From: Arthonia radiata
Lineage: Eukaryota; Ascomycota; Arthoniomycetes; Arthoniales; Arthoniaceae
Assembly: GCA_002989075.1 (NCBI GenBank)
Contig: PSQN01000003.1
Coordinates: 62,001-126,000, forward strand
Direction of reading: 5' to 3'
DNA length: 64,000 nt
Shown: piece by piece, positions 45,298 through 54,806 of the stretch
How positions within the stretch are numbered: position 1 is the first letter of the stretch
Layout: each line of letters starts with the position of its first letter
The notes under the pieces: generated by a model
The model's input: the letters and a program-made list of their open reading frames with translations, nothing else
Told to the model about the DNA's origin: nothing
Database searches by the model: none
Made by a program: the position numbers and the translations under genes

Positions 45298-46202
45298 ATG
45301 GCGGGACTGTGGAATAGCAATGAGCTCGCCACGTGCGATGTACCTCTGAAGATCAATTACGACGCGGAACATAAGACTCTTGAATTCTATCACGGGAACA
45401 CCCTGCTTTCTCGTGGCGGATGGTGTCCTAACTCGTCACCCCGTAGCTCATCGATAGTCCACCCAATGCTACGCACAGATCACTGGGGTAATTCCACCCC
45501 TGATCACTAAGATCAGCTTTCGAGTTTCATTTTGGGCACTAACCGTATCGTCCCCAATAGCGATTCGAAACAGCAATGACGATTCTGCATCCGAGGTTCG
45601 GGCCTCATTACATCTACACAAAGAATCTGCAGAAGTCCAGGACGCGGATGGAAAGCGCGTTCTGGACCTCGACAATAAGGACGGGACTGAAGCGATCTTT
45701 GGAGACTCGAACCCCCGCACGTATGATCTACTCATGCTCTCTCCAGCAATACTTCTGCACGAGAAGGGAAAAGACGAAGAGGAACGGATGCAGTTCACTA
45801 TGAAGCCGCCTGCCTGGCTAGGGCACAAGCACATCGAGATCACTGGCACTGTGAAACAAGGGCATAACGTGAGAGATGTAAGTGGCGGCTTTGACGCATT
45901 AATCAGTGTGACCTGCGTGCACGATCTAGACATCTTTTCGACTGGACACCCGGATGATCATTGCGCCTCGGTCTCCTCACAGCATCTCATCCGCAATTCC
46001 ATCCCTTTGGTTACATTTCTTTTTACATCTACTGACGACACCCTAGTGCGCGCTTGCTGTCATGCTTCGTGCTTTCTTTTATACCCGCGAACACTTCCAT
46101 TGGCTTAGGTCGACTGACTCGGCTCCTCCAGGGTTCGGAGAGGAAGGCGGGGATGGAGATCAAGCGATTTATCACTTACCATCGTTTCTGAGAGGGCATT
46201 GA
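45298..46202 (+). CDS. Array 2, unit D: unknown tandem family, 220 residues
   Basis: Exons 45298-45487, 45561-45877 and 46047-46202 join in phases 1 and 0 without any break. Exon 1: MAGLWNSNELATCDVPLKIN, then LEFYHGNTLLSRGGWCPNSS. Exon 2: WAIRNSNDDSASEV, LLMLSPAILLHEKGKDE and the constant end IEITGTVKQGHNVRD. Exon 3: CALAVMLRAFFYTREHFHWL, then an acidic-glycine tail. It is most like the unit at 47992. This is one of the two best intact copies and a good query for any search. Confidence 0.62.
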
Positions 46203-46779
46203 GTATGTTTCTAACCCACGATAAAGTTGCTCAAGAGTCAAGGGAGGCCCATTCCTGTGCCAACGCGCGGAGCCGATATTTTTTCCTCCTTCCTTCCAGT
46301 GTCAACTGTTTTCACAGCTTGCGCAACGTTATTGCGAAACTTGATCACTGGCCGATCGAACGTAAGCATCGTCACTCAAGGCTCGCAAACACGTCCTTCT
46401 GGCCATGTGCAATAGTAAAGATATGAAACGGTTCTGATGACATCCGAGGAGACCACTGATTCCGAGCAGCTTGTCGACACAGTTCGTTCTGGTGTTGATT
46501 CTTTGATCGACCTACAGACAATATTGTCTGGATAAAGTCCGTGGTATTTGTCATGAATGCCTTCAAACTCGTCGCAAAACGCTCGTGCAATCATCTCAAG
46601 TTGGTAAGGCTTCGGAAATCATTGAGGCCAGGTGTGTGGATCTCGAGACGACTTTTCATTAGACGAGATCTTGTTCGCGCGGGCCGGCTAGCCTTCGAAG
46701 GTCAGTACTCTTTCACTCACTTTTTGCAAACACCTCACCAGAAGTTACAAAGTCTCCTCGAGAACCCGAACGTGGCGGG

Positions 46780-47360
46780 ACTCTTGAACGCCGACCTAGT
46801 TGCCACGCAAAATATTCCGGTCATGGTCGTCTACAGCGCGGTGCGATTCAAAAGCTTTTAAATATACTACGTAGATCCACAGATGCACAGAGACATTTTG
46901 CTGTACCACGGGAAATGGCACTTCAGAAACTCTGCCTCCTCTAAAAGCTCTTGGGGCAAATTAAACGATCTCGAGCCTCAGCGTTTCGTTCTGAGGCGTT
47001 AGAATTCGTATACTTGAAGGCCCTCAAACTAATTACATCGACGCCAGCGATCGAAGACCACGTTTCTAACCCGCGCGTCGATACTCACGCGATTGTTGAG
47101 CCACAAAGAAACTTCGCTCATGTCCAAGAGGCTGACAACAAGTTTGTCATGAACTTGCATCCTCGCTCAACAGAGTATAGGCCACGACATGCGCAACGCA
47201 GGCTCGACTTGAACATGCCTAGTGAGCATATCATCAACGTGGAAGAAGCTGCCCGAGCCGACCTTGGCGTGATGAGCTTTCAAATAAGATGATATCCGAC
47301 AAGCTGGTGGCATCTGGAGATCAGGAGGTCTGTGAACGCTAATTTCAATTTCGAATTGTG
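46780..47360 (+). pseudogene. Array 2, unit E: decayed copy
   Basis: The pieces NIPVMVVYSAVRF, MHRDILLYHGKWHF and WWHLEIRRSV align with the exon 1 and exon 2 end motifs of the other units (VPVKIRY, LYHGSW and WHWEMIGFV). They lie in different frames with stops between them. The NVRD end is lost. The spacing fits one unit of the array. Confidence 0.4.
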
Positions 47361-47991
47361 AGTCGGTTTTTCCTTCGGGTGTATTTTCACCAAAACCATC
47401 GCTTGCAGCATCAACCGGACTACTCCGTATATGCGTGCCAGACCAGCAGCTAATACCAAATACATACAGGTTGTCCTCGCGGTTGCATTACACGCTTATT
47501 TCCACGCTCGCGATGGTACCGAAGGAGCAACAGACAATGGAGAAGGAGAGGATGAAACAAATGAGGAGTAGCTGCTGCATGATCCGCAATCAGGGTTTCA
47601 TGTGTCGTCGAATCGATCTTGAAAGGCAAGCATGGCAAACTTGTGAGCAATTATCGTAGGAAGGACCCATCTCTTATCATTGCACATGACCGGGCTGAAA
47701 CCCTCTTCTCTTTCCACATTTAACGATCCTAAAGCTTGCGCAATTTACACCCGAACCGTGACCGGTCGCGTGTTTGACTGCACCCATCGTCTAGCACGGC
47801 TCGCAAATACATCCGGGTCAGGGTTCTAAATGACAGTTGTTCAACTCCAATTGCATACTTCGTAAACAACACTGTGGCGACATTTGAACAAGTCACTACG
47901 GCTGCGTGGACATAGGTTTAGGGCTTAACAGAATAAACTTACCAGCATCGAACGGCGCGATTGTCACAGGCAACCAAAAAAAAACAGCGTT

Positions 47992-48814
47992 ATGGCCAAC
48001 CCGTGGAGCGACGACATGGTTGCTATGCAAGATGTACCCGTTAAAATTCGGTATGGTGCAATGCACCAGCACTTCGACGTCTATCACAACGTTTACGAGC
48101 CCGCCGAACTGTACCACGGCAAGCGCAACTTTTCTGCCCTACCTGACGAACACAAGTGGTGTACGCGACCCTACTCCTCACCTCCTCGTAGTGTAGCTGA
48201 CGGAAGTGTCCTAGCAATCACAGGTAGTAACAGCGTCAGTCAATACGACGACATACACGTGAAAGCCCACGCAACAGCCCACGCCGCCGAAGTCCATGAA
48301 GGCGACGCAAAGCCATTCATGAAGCTGACTGACCGGGATGCCTTCATCATCCCGCGTCCGGGCGAGCGGCAGGCTCAGCTCGAGCTGAGGTGGCAGATGA
48401 CCAAGATCCGCGTCGCAGAGAAGAAAAAGGGATCAGCGGGCGTCATGATGTTTGACGTGGAGCAGCCGCATCCGGCCAAGAACGAGTGGCACCTGGTGAT
48501 CACCGGGACGGTCAAGCCGGGGTATAACGTTCGTGATGTGAGTTCATTGCTACACGTGCACTGTCGTTCCTACTCCCTACAGATGTTTTGACTACCACAT
48601 CTACCATCAGACCACCCCTATCCTTGCCTTGGAGCAAAATAATTGAACACAAACATAGATTGCGATTGCCGCCACGTTGCGCGCCTTCTTTCACGTCCGC
48701 GGTTTGACTTATATTAACACAAACGCACCGAACAGCTCAGGCGGTGCAGATGGCAAGCAAAGTTGGGAGAGCGACGATGGAAGGCACCTGCTGCCGTCAG
48801 GACTCTTAGACTGA
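47992..48814 (+). CDS. Array 2, unit F: unknown tandem family, 212 residues
   Basis: Exons 47992-48160, 48224-48537 and 48659-48814 join in phases 1 and 0. Exon 1: MANPWSDDMVAMQDVPVKIR, then FDVYHNVYEPAELYHGKRNF. Exon 2 includes VSQYDDIHVKAHATAH and AQLELRWQMTKIRVAEKK and ends WHLVITGTVKPGYNVRD. Exon 3: IAIAATLRAFFHVRGLTYIN, then a polar tail to TGA 48814. The first intron is 63 bases, a multiple of three and stop-free, so retention would give a 233-residue form. Intact. Confidence 0.62.
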
Positions 48815-49095
48815 TTGCTCGAGCGAGATCACATATCTCGCACGATTGCTAGGAGATAAGTGCGAAGAACGCTCATTATTTCTGACAGCTTGCCGTCTCT
48901 GCGGCCAATAATTACACTTTTGAGCTTTATTCAATGGTGTTTTGAATACACCGCTGGCAAAGGACACACGTGAGAACATCTGTAACTCTCAACATATATC
49001 GTCTGGCCAAACCGATTCGTAGCGCAAGTGTCTCCGAGAGTTCCAAGTAGCACGAACGGCGAAGTCCTGTAGGCTCCGACACTCATGGAACAGTA

Positions 49096-49952
49096 GTGAC
49101 CGGGCCAAGAACACGTTATCACAGGAACGAGTGCAAAGCAACTTTCCACTCGGTCATCGAGATCTTCGATATGCGGTGCGAAGAGTCCGTTCAACTCTAC
49201 GACGGCCTCCGCATGCCCCATTGCAGGCGGGACGAAGATCATTCGTGCACGTGTTTCCACGTCTGCTTCCTACTACTCTTTTGCTGACGCTTAGCTCGCA
49301 GCCTTTACACCGCTCGCCCCGGATCATGCAGGAAGAGCTCGTCCCAGCAAGCACAGAGATAGTCGCAAACTTTTCGTCATCGCCGAACCCACAAAGCATG
49401 AAGCTGAGGGTTTCCAAGAAGCCAACGTCCTCCATGAGTCGTATGCGCCGTTTCTGGAAGTGTACGAGGACGCTGTGATCGCTGTCACGCGGCAATATAA
49501 TCTTGAATGGCGTGAAAAAGAGCGTCAAATCCACATGACCGAAATTAGCAACGGCAAGTCCAACAGCAACGATAAAATGGTGTTCCACGTGAGCCAGCTT
49601 GGCGTTACCAGGCCAGATCACATTATGATCACCGGGACCGTGAAGACTGGTCACAACGTGCGAGATGTGAGTCAGTTGTTATCTTCGACCCTTCCCACAT
49701 TACTCCGGTGTCCAATTCGCTTGTGCACGTTTGCATTACAGCCAAACGTTTCGCGCTTCACCTGCCTCAGCCACAAACATCAGCTGATGGAACACACGAC
49801 AGGTCGCGATTGCCGTCGCTCTCCGCGCGTTTCTGAACCTGCGCCACAGACGCTTCAGACCGCTGAAACATCCCTTGGGCAACGAGTGTAACGAATTTGA
49901 TGAGGCTTATCAGCACCGGGTATTACATGGAAGGCCTCATGTAGAGCCATAA
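49096..49952 (+). CDS. Array 2, unit G: unknown tandem family
   Basis: Exon 1 (no ATG found; frame open from before 49096) reads NECKATFHSVIEIFDMRCEE and VQLYDGL. Exon 2 (about 49302-49666) reads AVIAVTRQYNLEWREKERQI and MVFHVSQLGVTRPDHIMIT, ending GTVKTGHNVRD at a GTGAGT donor. Exon 3 (49803-49952) reads VAIAVALRAFLNLRHRRFRP and ends with TAA. The first intron's phase does not close with the obvious donor at 49245, so exon 1 may be slightly decayed. The rest is clean. Confidence 0.5.
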
Positions 49953-50129
49953 GACATCTCTTCAAAGACGTCGACCATTTCTGAACATGGAACCCGGACC
50001 CCGCACAAGCACGTAATTTTCCTCACTAGGGAGGTATTCTTACAATAGTCACGTATATCTCGACTTGACGCGCAAATAGCTTACGACATGTCAATTTTCC
50101 ATCCACATCAATACGTTATCGCATCACCA

Positions 50130-50350
50130 GTCCTCAGTGTTCACCATCGCAAAGCCATACTTCCCCAAGCAGAAATCCCACTTGGACGTGACCTGGCAGA
50201 GCCTGCGATCCATGCAACGTGATCACCGCCCAATAAAACGGCCGCGGCCGCCCTTCTTTCCACGCAGCCGCATGACCTCCAGATGTGCCGCCTTGGCCAC
50301 GTGCATGAGCGCCTTACTGCTGTCCGCTCTGTTCTCGACATGTACAGATC
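50130..50350 (+). pseudogene. Array 2, 3' remnant of an eighth copy
   Basis: VFTIAKPYFPKQKSHLDVTW followed by QSLRSMQRD aligns with AFTVTRPYRHTDPWHWEM and the IRD end of unit A. A little downstream, ATCMSALLLSALFSTCTD resembles the hydrophobic third exon (CSMAVFLRAMFYLRQQ). No exon 1 counterpart was seen. It marks the right edge of the array. Confidence 0.35.
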
Positions 50351-50717
50351 ATGGGCTGCCCACGGTCTACTTCCGTTGGGGTCTATTGCACAATCCGCCG
50401 CAGCAGCAAGCGCATTACCCATTCCAACCGGTGGCGGTGGCGACATATCCGCGCAAGCTTCCTAGACTGTTGTGCAGCGCACCTACCTCAAAGCGACGGG
50501 TAAGGGCACTCGAATTCTGGCGTTAGAGCTCATGGGTGTCTCATCCAAGCTTGGCCTGATCCACGAGGTGTTTAGATTCGAGCGGAAGTTAGGCGTAGGA
50601 GATGAAGATGAGGTGATGCCAGTCGGGCTGTTCGCTTCGGAGTGGGCAGCGCTAGTTGATGATGCGACGGCTAGTGAAGCTCAAGACGCTATGGTTGATA
50701 GTGCTGGGAAGATTTGA
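50283..50717 (+). pseudogene. Hypothetical frame with an internal TAG
   Basis: From ATG 50283 a frame reads HERLTAVRSVLDMYRSW, AAASALPIPTGGGGDISAQA, then TAG 50463-50465, and continues in frame QRTYLKATGKGTRILALELM, KLGLIHEVFRFERKLGVG and SEWAALVDDATASEAQD to 50717. The second half is convincingly protein-like. The TAG could end a short intron (the sequence before it is TTCC then TAG) or be a nonsense change. It overlaps the remnant at 50130-50350 in another frame. Function unknown. Confidence 0.35.
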
Positions 50718-50754
50718 GATACGGTGTTCCGGCCTTTCGCGCTTTGAAGGTACT

Positions 50755-51225
50755 TCACAGAAGTTCCACACTCGCAATCCACGCCAGCACCTGCTCCATC
50801 AAAACTCGCATAGAATACCGTCGGCGCTCATAGCTTGCATACGTGCCTCCGCAAGGCTGAAACAGATGTTTCTCCAATTCATCCTCCAGTCGCTGCAAAC
50901 ACGGTCTCAGCGCCACTTGCACGAAAGGTTTAACGATCGGTATGGTTGCAACCAGGTTCACGACAGCGCGCCTGAACAGCCATGGGTAGGTGGTGAGAGT
51001 GTCGAGCTCCGCGAAGACAGCGCAAATGTAGTGTATCATGATCATTTGTTGCAGTTCTGCTGGTAGGTGCTGGAACGGGAATGGTTGAGTATGTTTGCTT
51101 GTCGGGTTTGGGAGAGGACAGCTGTGATGAGTTTGTGAAGGGGAAGTGGAGCGGGTGTGGAGATGAGTGGTTTGCGAGGCGTGCAGACTGTGCAATGCGT
51201 TGGATCCAGCGACATTGTAAGGCAA
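50755..51225 (-). CDS. LPxELQ (F-box-like) family protein
   Basis: The frame reads TQPFPFQHLPAELQQMIMIH, YICAVFAELDTLTTYPWLFR, VQVALRPCLQRLEDELEKHL and ends RVLMEQVLAWIASVELL. There is no ATG before the LPAELQ block in this frame, so a short upstream exon is likely missing from the model. It is followed (on its own strand, upstream) by a larger paral​ogue at 51343-52251. The motif order matches that protein and the one at 37.2 kb. A role in ubiquitin ligases is only a guess from the F-box-like start. Confidence 0.5.
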   Translation of the reverse strand: MPYNVAGSNALHSLHASQTTHLHTRSTSPSQTHHSCPLPNPTSKHTQPFPFQHLPAELQQMIMIHYICAVFAELDTLTTYPWLFRRAVVNLVATIPIVKPFVQVALRPCLQRLEDELEKHLFQPCGGTYASYERRRYSMRVLMEQVLAWIASVELL

Positions 51226-51342
51226 CTGGCGTGGATGCGATGGTGAGCTGCGTTCTTGACGTGTTGGAAAACGTGTCGTGTTTGTGTTAAGGTCCGCATG
51301 ACGCTGCGCGGAAGTAACATATGATTCACACTCACTGCGTCC

Positions 51343-52251
51343 CTAGAGGCCGCCGTTCCCACGCGAGCGCTCAAATCGTTTCTCGAAAGTCCCACGGCCC
51401 AAAAGCTCGTGACTCCACCATTGACCCCGTCCCTCCGCCCAAGCCTCCAGCTCCTCAAGCCTCTGCGCCAAGGGTGGAACCTGCCGACCGTGGCAAGAAC
51501 CATGAAACCACGATTCATCACGATGCGGCTCCGCTCGTGCGTGCCAGACGGTGATGTGCCGCTGCACAGCGGTCCGCAGCACCGAGGTGAACAGAGGCGA
51601 TGCTCGTAATATTATTCTAACAGCACCGATGTAAGACCTCAGGCATTGGTCGAAGAAGTAGGTGCTACTAAGCGCGTCATCGGAAAAGTTGCTATATAGC
51701 ACATCGTTGAGATGGTGCGTGAGAATCTTTTCCTGAAGCTCCACGGGAAGCTGCAAGAGTGGAAAAGGCTTGTAAGTTGCGGCTACAGGAGCCAACGGCC
51801 ATATTTTAGCGGCTCCTGGTCGACCAGGCCTTTGGGTGCTAGTAAGTTGTGAGGGCGGCAGTCCTGCCGGATAGTCGTGCGACGCAACTCCATTGTGTGG
51901 CAACGTAGTCGTGCGAAGATGAACCTTCTGTGCGCTGTTGATCACAGAAGCTTTCTTATGATCACTGGAGTCCGTGTGATGTTTCGTAGATACGACAGGT
52001 GAAGCACACTTGCTGCGAGTCTGTGAACGGCGAGGGGCTGATGTCGACACACGCTGTGATTGCGACCGTTCACGTTCGTACCGATCAAAGTCATACTCAC
52101 GTTGGAACCGCGAGCTTGTGCTGTATCGTAGTCGATACGTGTCCAGGTATCTTCCACGAGGGAAGCGATCATACCCTCGATCATATGGCGCTCGTTCGCG
52201 GTGGTGACTCGGACTACGGTAGCACGTTTGATTTGCGTTTGCGCGTGGCAT
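51343..52251 (-). CDS. LPxELQ (F-box-like) family protein with basic N-terminus, 302 residues
   Basis: ATG 52251 gives MPRANANQTCYRSPSHH followed by a long region rich in R, Y, S and D (RGYDRFPRGRYLDTYRLRYS), then a polar linker, then YKPFPLLQLPVELQEKILTH, HLNDVLYSNFSDD, ILRASPLFTSVLRTAVQRH and an end with RLEELEAWAEGRGQWW. The arginine-rich first third resembles RNA-binding disordered regions. The last 190 residues are the shared family part. The frame is intact. It forms a tandem pair with 50755-51225. Confidence 0.55.
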   Translation of the reverse strand: MPRANANQTCYRSPSHHRERAPYDRGYDRFPRGRYLDTYRLRYSTSSRFQREYDFDRYERERSQSQRVSTSAPRRSQTRSKCASPVVSTKHHTDSSDHKKASVINSAQKVHLRTTTLPHNGVASHDYPAGLPPSQLTSTQRPGRPGAAKIWPLAPVAATYKPFPLLQLPVELQEKILTHHLNDVLYSNFSDDALSSTYFFDQCLRSYIGAVRIILRASPLFTSVLRTAVQRHITVWHARAEPHRDESWFHGSCHGRQVPPLAQRLEELEAWAEGRGQWWSHELLGRGTFEKRFERSRGNGGL

Positions 52252-52713
52252 CGTGAGTTCCCGCAAGGACGATTGTTGTAGCTCTGATGTAGTGATTACT
52301 GAGAGCAGGATCACAGCTTTGCCCAATGTGAGGTTAGTCAAGACCGTAAAAAATGTCGATGACCTTTAGCAGCTGTTAAATGGTACGGAAGGCATTGCGA
52401 TGCCTCCAGAATGTGGGTGATGAAGATGTTTAGCAGAAGCCACTCGATGCACCTAGAACATGTCAGCTGAGACGGAGACAGTATGCGATCATAGTGACGA
52501 GTTGTCTGATGTGACTTCACTGCACAAGCATCATCGCCCTTGCCCTCGGCGGCGATCATCTCTATAAAGGTAAGCACGAAGGCCGTGATGTCAATGCCCC
52601 ATCATTGAGATTCCACGACTAGTAACACGACTAGTAAAACATGCGCTGTACACACTACCTGCCGTTTTCATAACTCCAAGCACCGCCCTCATGCAACCCT
52701 AGCCCAACATGAT
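52252..52713. other. Intergenic stretch, no gene seen
   Basis: Promoter side of the 51.3 kb gene and terminator side of the dihydrolipoyl dehydrogenase gene. A direct repeat ACACGACTAGTA-like pair lies near 52617-52637. No gene motif. Confidence 0.4.
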
Positions 52714-54409
52714 CTAGTAATGGATAGCTTGACTGTATGTGGCCATTGCGGCCTCCTTGAACGCTTCTGACAGGGTTGGGTGCGCATGCGACGTCCGTGC
52801 GACGTCTTCTGAGCTCGCGCCATACTCAATGGCTAATGTGCCTTCCGCGATCATCTCGCCAGCGTTGGGTCCTGTCACATCTGTCAGCGCTGTCATAAAC
52901 AAAGCCGCAAACGAAGAGAAAGACTCACCAACGATGTGAATGCCCAATATCCGATCCGTCTCTGCGTCCGCGATGAACTTCACCATACCATCGGTATCCA
53001 GATTCGTCTTCGCTCTCGAGTTCGCGCTAAAAGGGAACGTGCCGACCTTGCACTTGACGCCTCTCTCCTTCAGTTCCGCCTCGTTCTCGCCCACCCACGC
53101 CACCTCCGGATGCGTGTACATGACAGAAGGAATGGCATTGTAGTTGACGTGGCCGTAGTTCTTCGTGATGAATTCGACGGCCGCGACGCCTTCTTCTTCT
53201 GCCTTGTGCGCCAGCATGGGGCCGAATGTGCAGTCGCCGATGACGCGGATGTGTGGAATCTTGGTGCGGTACTCCTGATCGATGATGAAACGGCCGCGGT
53301 TGTCGGTCTCGATGCCAATGTTCTCATGTTGCAGGCCGGTGGTGTATGGGCGACGGCCAATGGCAACGAGGACGACGTCTGCGTCTAGCGTTTCTTCCTT
53401 GCCACCTTTTGACGCTTCGACCGTGAGCTTGACGTCTGAGCCGCTGTCATCACCAGCCGTGACCTTTGTGTTGAGCTTGAACTTCATGCCTTGGCGCTGA
53501 AGGATCTTCTGCGTTTGCTTGCTAATGTCGGCGTCCATACCGGGGCCGCCGATCTGACCGAGAAATTCAACGACGGTGACCTCGGCGCCGAGACGGGACC
53601 ATACTGAACCCTGGGTGATTATTAGCATTTATCGAACAGATGAGGGAACAGCGTGCGCACCATCTCAAGACCAATGATACCGCCACCAATGACCACCATC
53701 TTCTTTGGGACCTGCTTCAGCGCGATCGCGCCCGTACTCGTGATGACCTTCTTCTCGTCGATCGTCAACCCCGGAAATGGTGTGCTCTCGCTTCCGGTGG
53801 CGATGAAGATGTTCTTGCCCCGCAAATGTGTCTCCCCACCATCGACCAGGTTCACCTTTATCGTATGCTCATCCGCAAACGCGCCTGTACCCTTGATGTA
53901 TTCAACATTGTTCTTCTTGAACAGAAACTCAATGCCCTTCGTCAAGCCCGACACCGACGTATCCTTCGCCTGCATCATCTTCTCCAGATTCAGCTTCAGG
54001 CCCTCAACCTCGATCCCCCGGTTCGCCGTGTCATGCTTGATCTGGTGGTACAGAGCGCTATTGTTGAGAAGAGACTTAGACGGTATACAGCCGACATTGA
54101 GACATGTTCCCCCTAGCGAGCCACGCTTTTCTATGCAGGCGACCTTGAGCCCTGCTTGGCCAGCTTTGATGGCGGCGACATAGCCTGCGACGCCGCCACC
54201 GAGGATAACGAGATCGTGGTCCTCTTTATGCTGTTAGCGCAAGCTCTTTGAATATCAGGGGGATCATGCGCACGAGCTTCTGTTGCGTAGCCTCTTCGTA
54301 ACCTGCTATTGACAACCTGTGGAGCAATGACCGGTTGGAAGGCGCTGGGGCGACATGTTTGACGTAGCAGTGAGCGCGCGCTCATCCGTGGGCGGAAAAC
54401 ACTCTGCAT
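52714..54409 (-). CDS. LPD1: Dihydrolipoyl dehydrogenase, mitochondrial (E3)
   Basis: E3 re-oxidises lipoamide in the pyruvate, 2-oxoglutarate and branched-chain dehydrogenase complexes and the glycine cleavage system. Exons 54274-54409, 53661-54223, 52929-53610 and 52714-52871 splice in phase to 512 residues. The N-terminus ([15 protein letters not shown] ... LRRGYATEA) is a mitochondrial presequence. Next come the FAD site [15 protein letters not shown], the redox disulfide [18 protein letters not shown], the NAD site [32 protein letters not shown], and the dimer-interface end with AHAHPT-type [12 protein letters not shown] (catalytic His). All expected catalytic residues are present. Complete. 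Confidence 0.95.
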
Positions 54410-54806
54410 GCTCAGCTTCGACCAAGCTCTTGCGAGAGGGTCTACGAGTAACAGTGATGGAGAAGGTGGAGAGGCTGACGGAAGATCAGATGTGGAGAGA
54501 TGATCGCCATCCAGAGCTTGACGGGTTGACAACCAAGCTCAACGAAGAGTGGCGCTAGTTACATAAGCGGAAATGTCACGTGGTCTTTCTCAGATCAAAC
54601 CTCGCCATCATTCATACACGCACTCATCACCATTCGCACGGCCAAGGAAGACTGCATTATCATGAAGACACCTCGGCAGGGTGCTGGATCTTTTCGGCTT
54701 GCAAAAGGATCATTCCAACAAGACGTACAGCACGGAAGATGTGCATTTGTCTGGGGAGACTCGGTCGTAGACGACGTTGTGTGCGGCGGCAGTCTGATAT
54801 AGCCCA
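54410..54806. other. Intergenic stretch, no gene seen
   Basis: Upstream region of the dehydrogenase gene and downstream region of the VWA gene, both minus strand. Frames at 54580-54849 carry no motif. Confidence 0.4.

Larger units (their letters stand above)
41122..50350 (+). repeat. Tandem array 2: seven copies and a remnant, head to tail
   Basis: Units start at about 41.1, 42.5, 43.9, 45.3, 46.8, 48.0 and 49.1 kb with a remnant at 50.1 kb, spaced 1.1-1.5 kb. All lie on the plus strand. Intron positions and phases are the same in each readable unit, which points to tandem gene duplication and not to retroposition. Confidence 0.7.

Noticed and set aside
41122-50350. Array 2 as a cluster of transposon or virus-like copies
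   Set aside because: Units keep introns at fixed places, have no terminal repeats or target duplications that I could see, and encode no polymerase, integrase, transposase or capsid-like motif.
53640-54183. Plus-strand frames opposite dihydrolipoyl dehydrogenase
   Set aside because: They are shadows of a strongly conserved minus-strand gene and carry no motifs.
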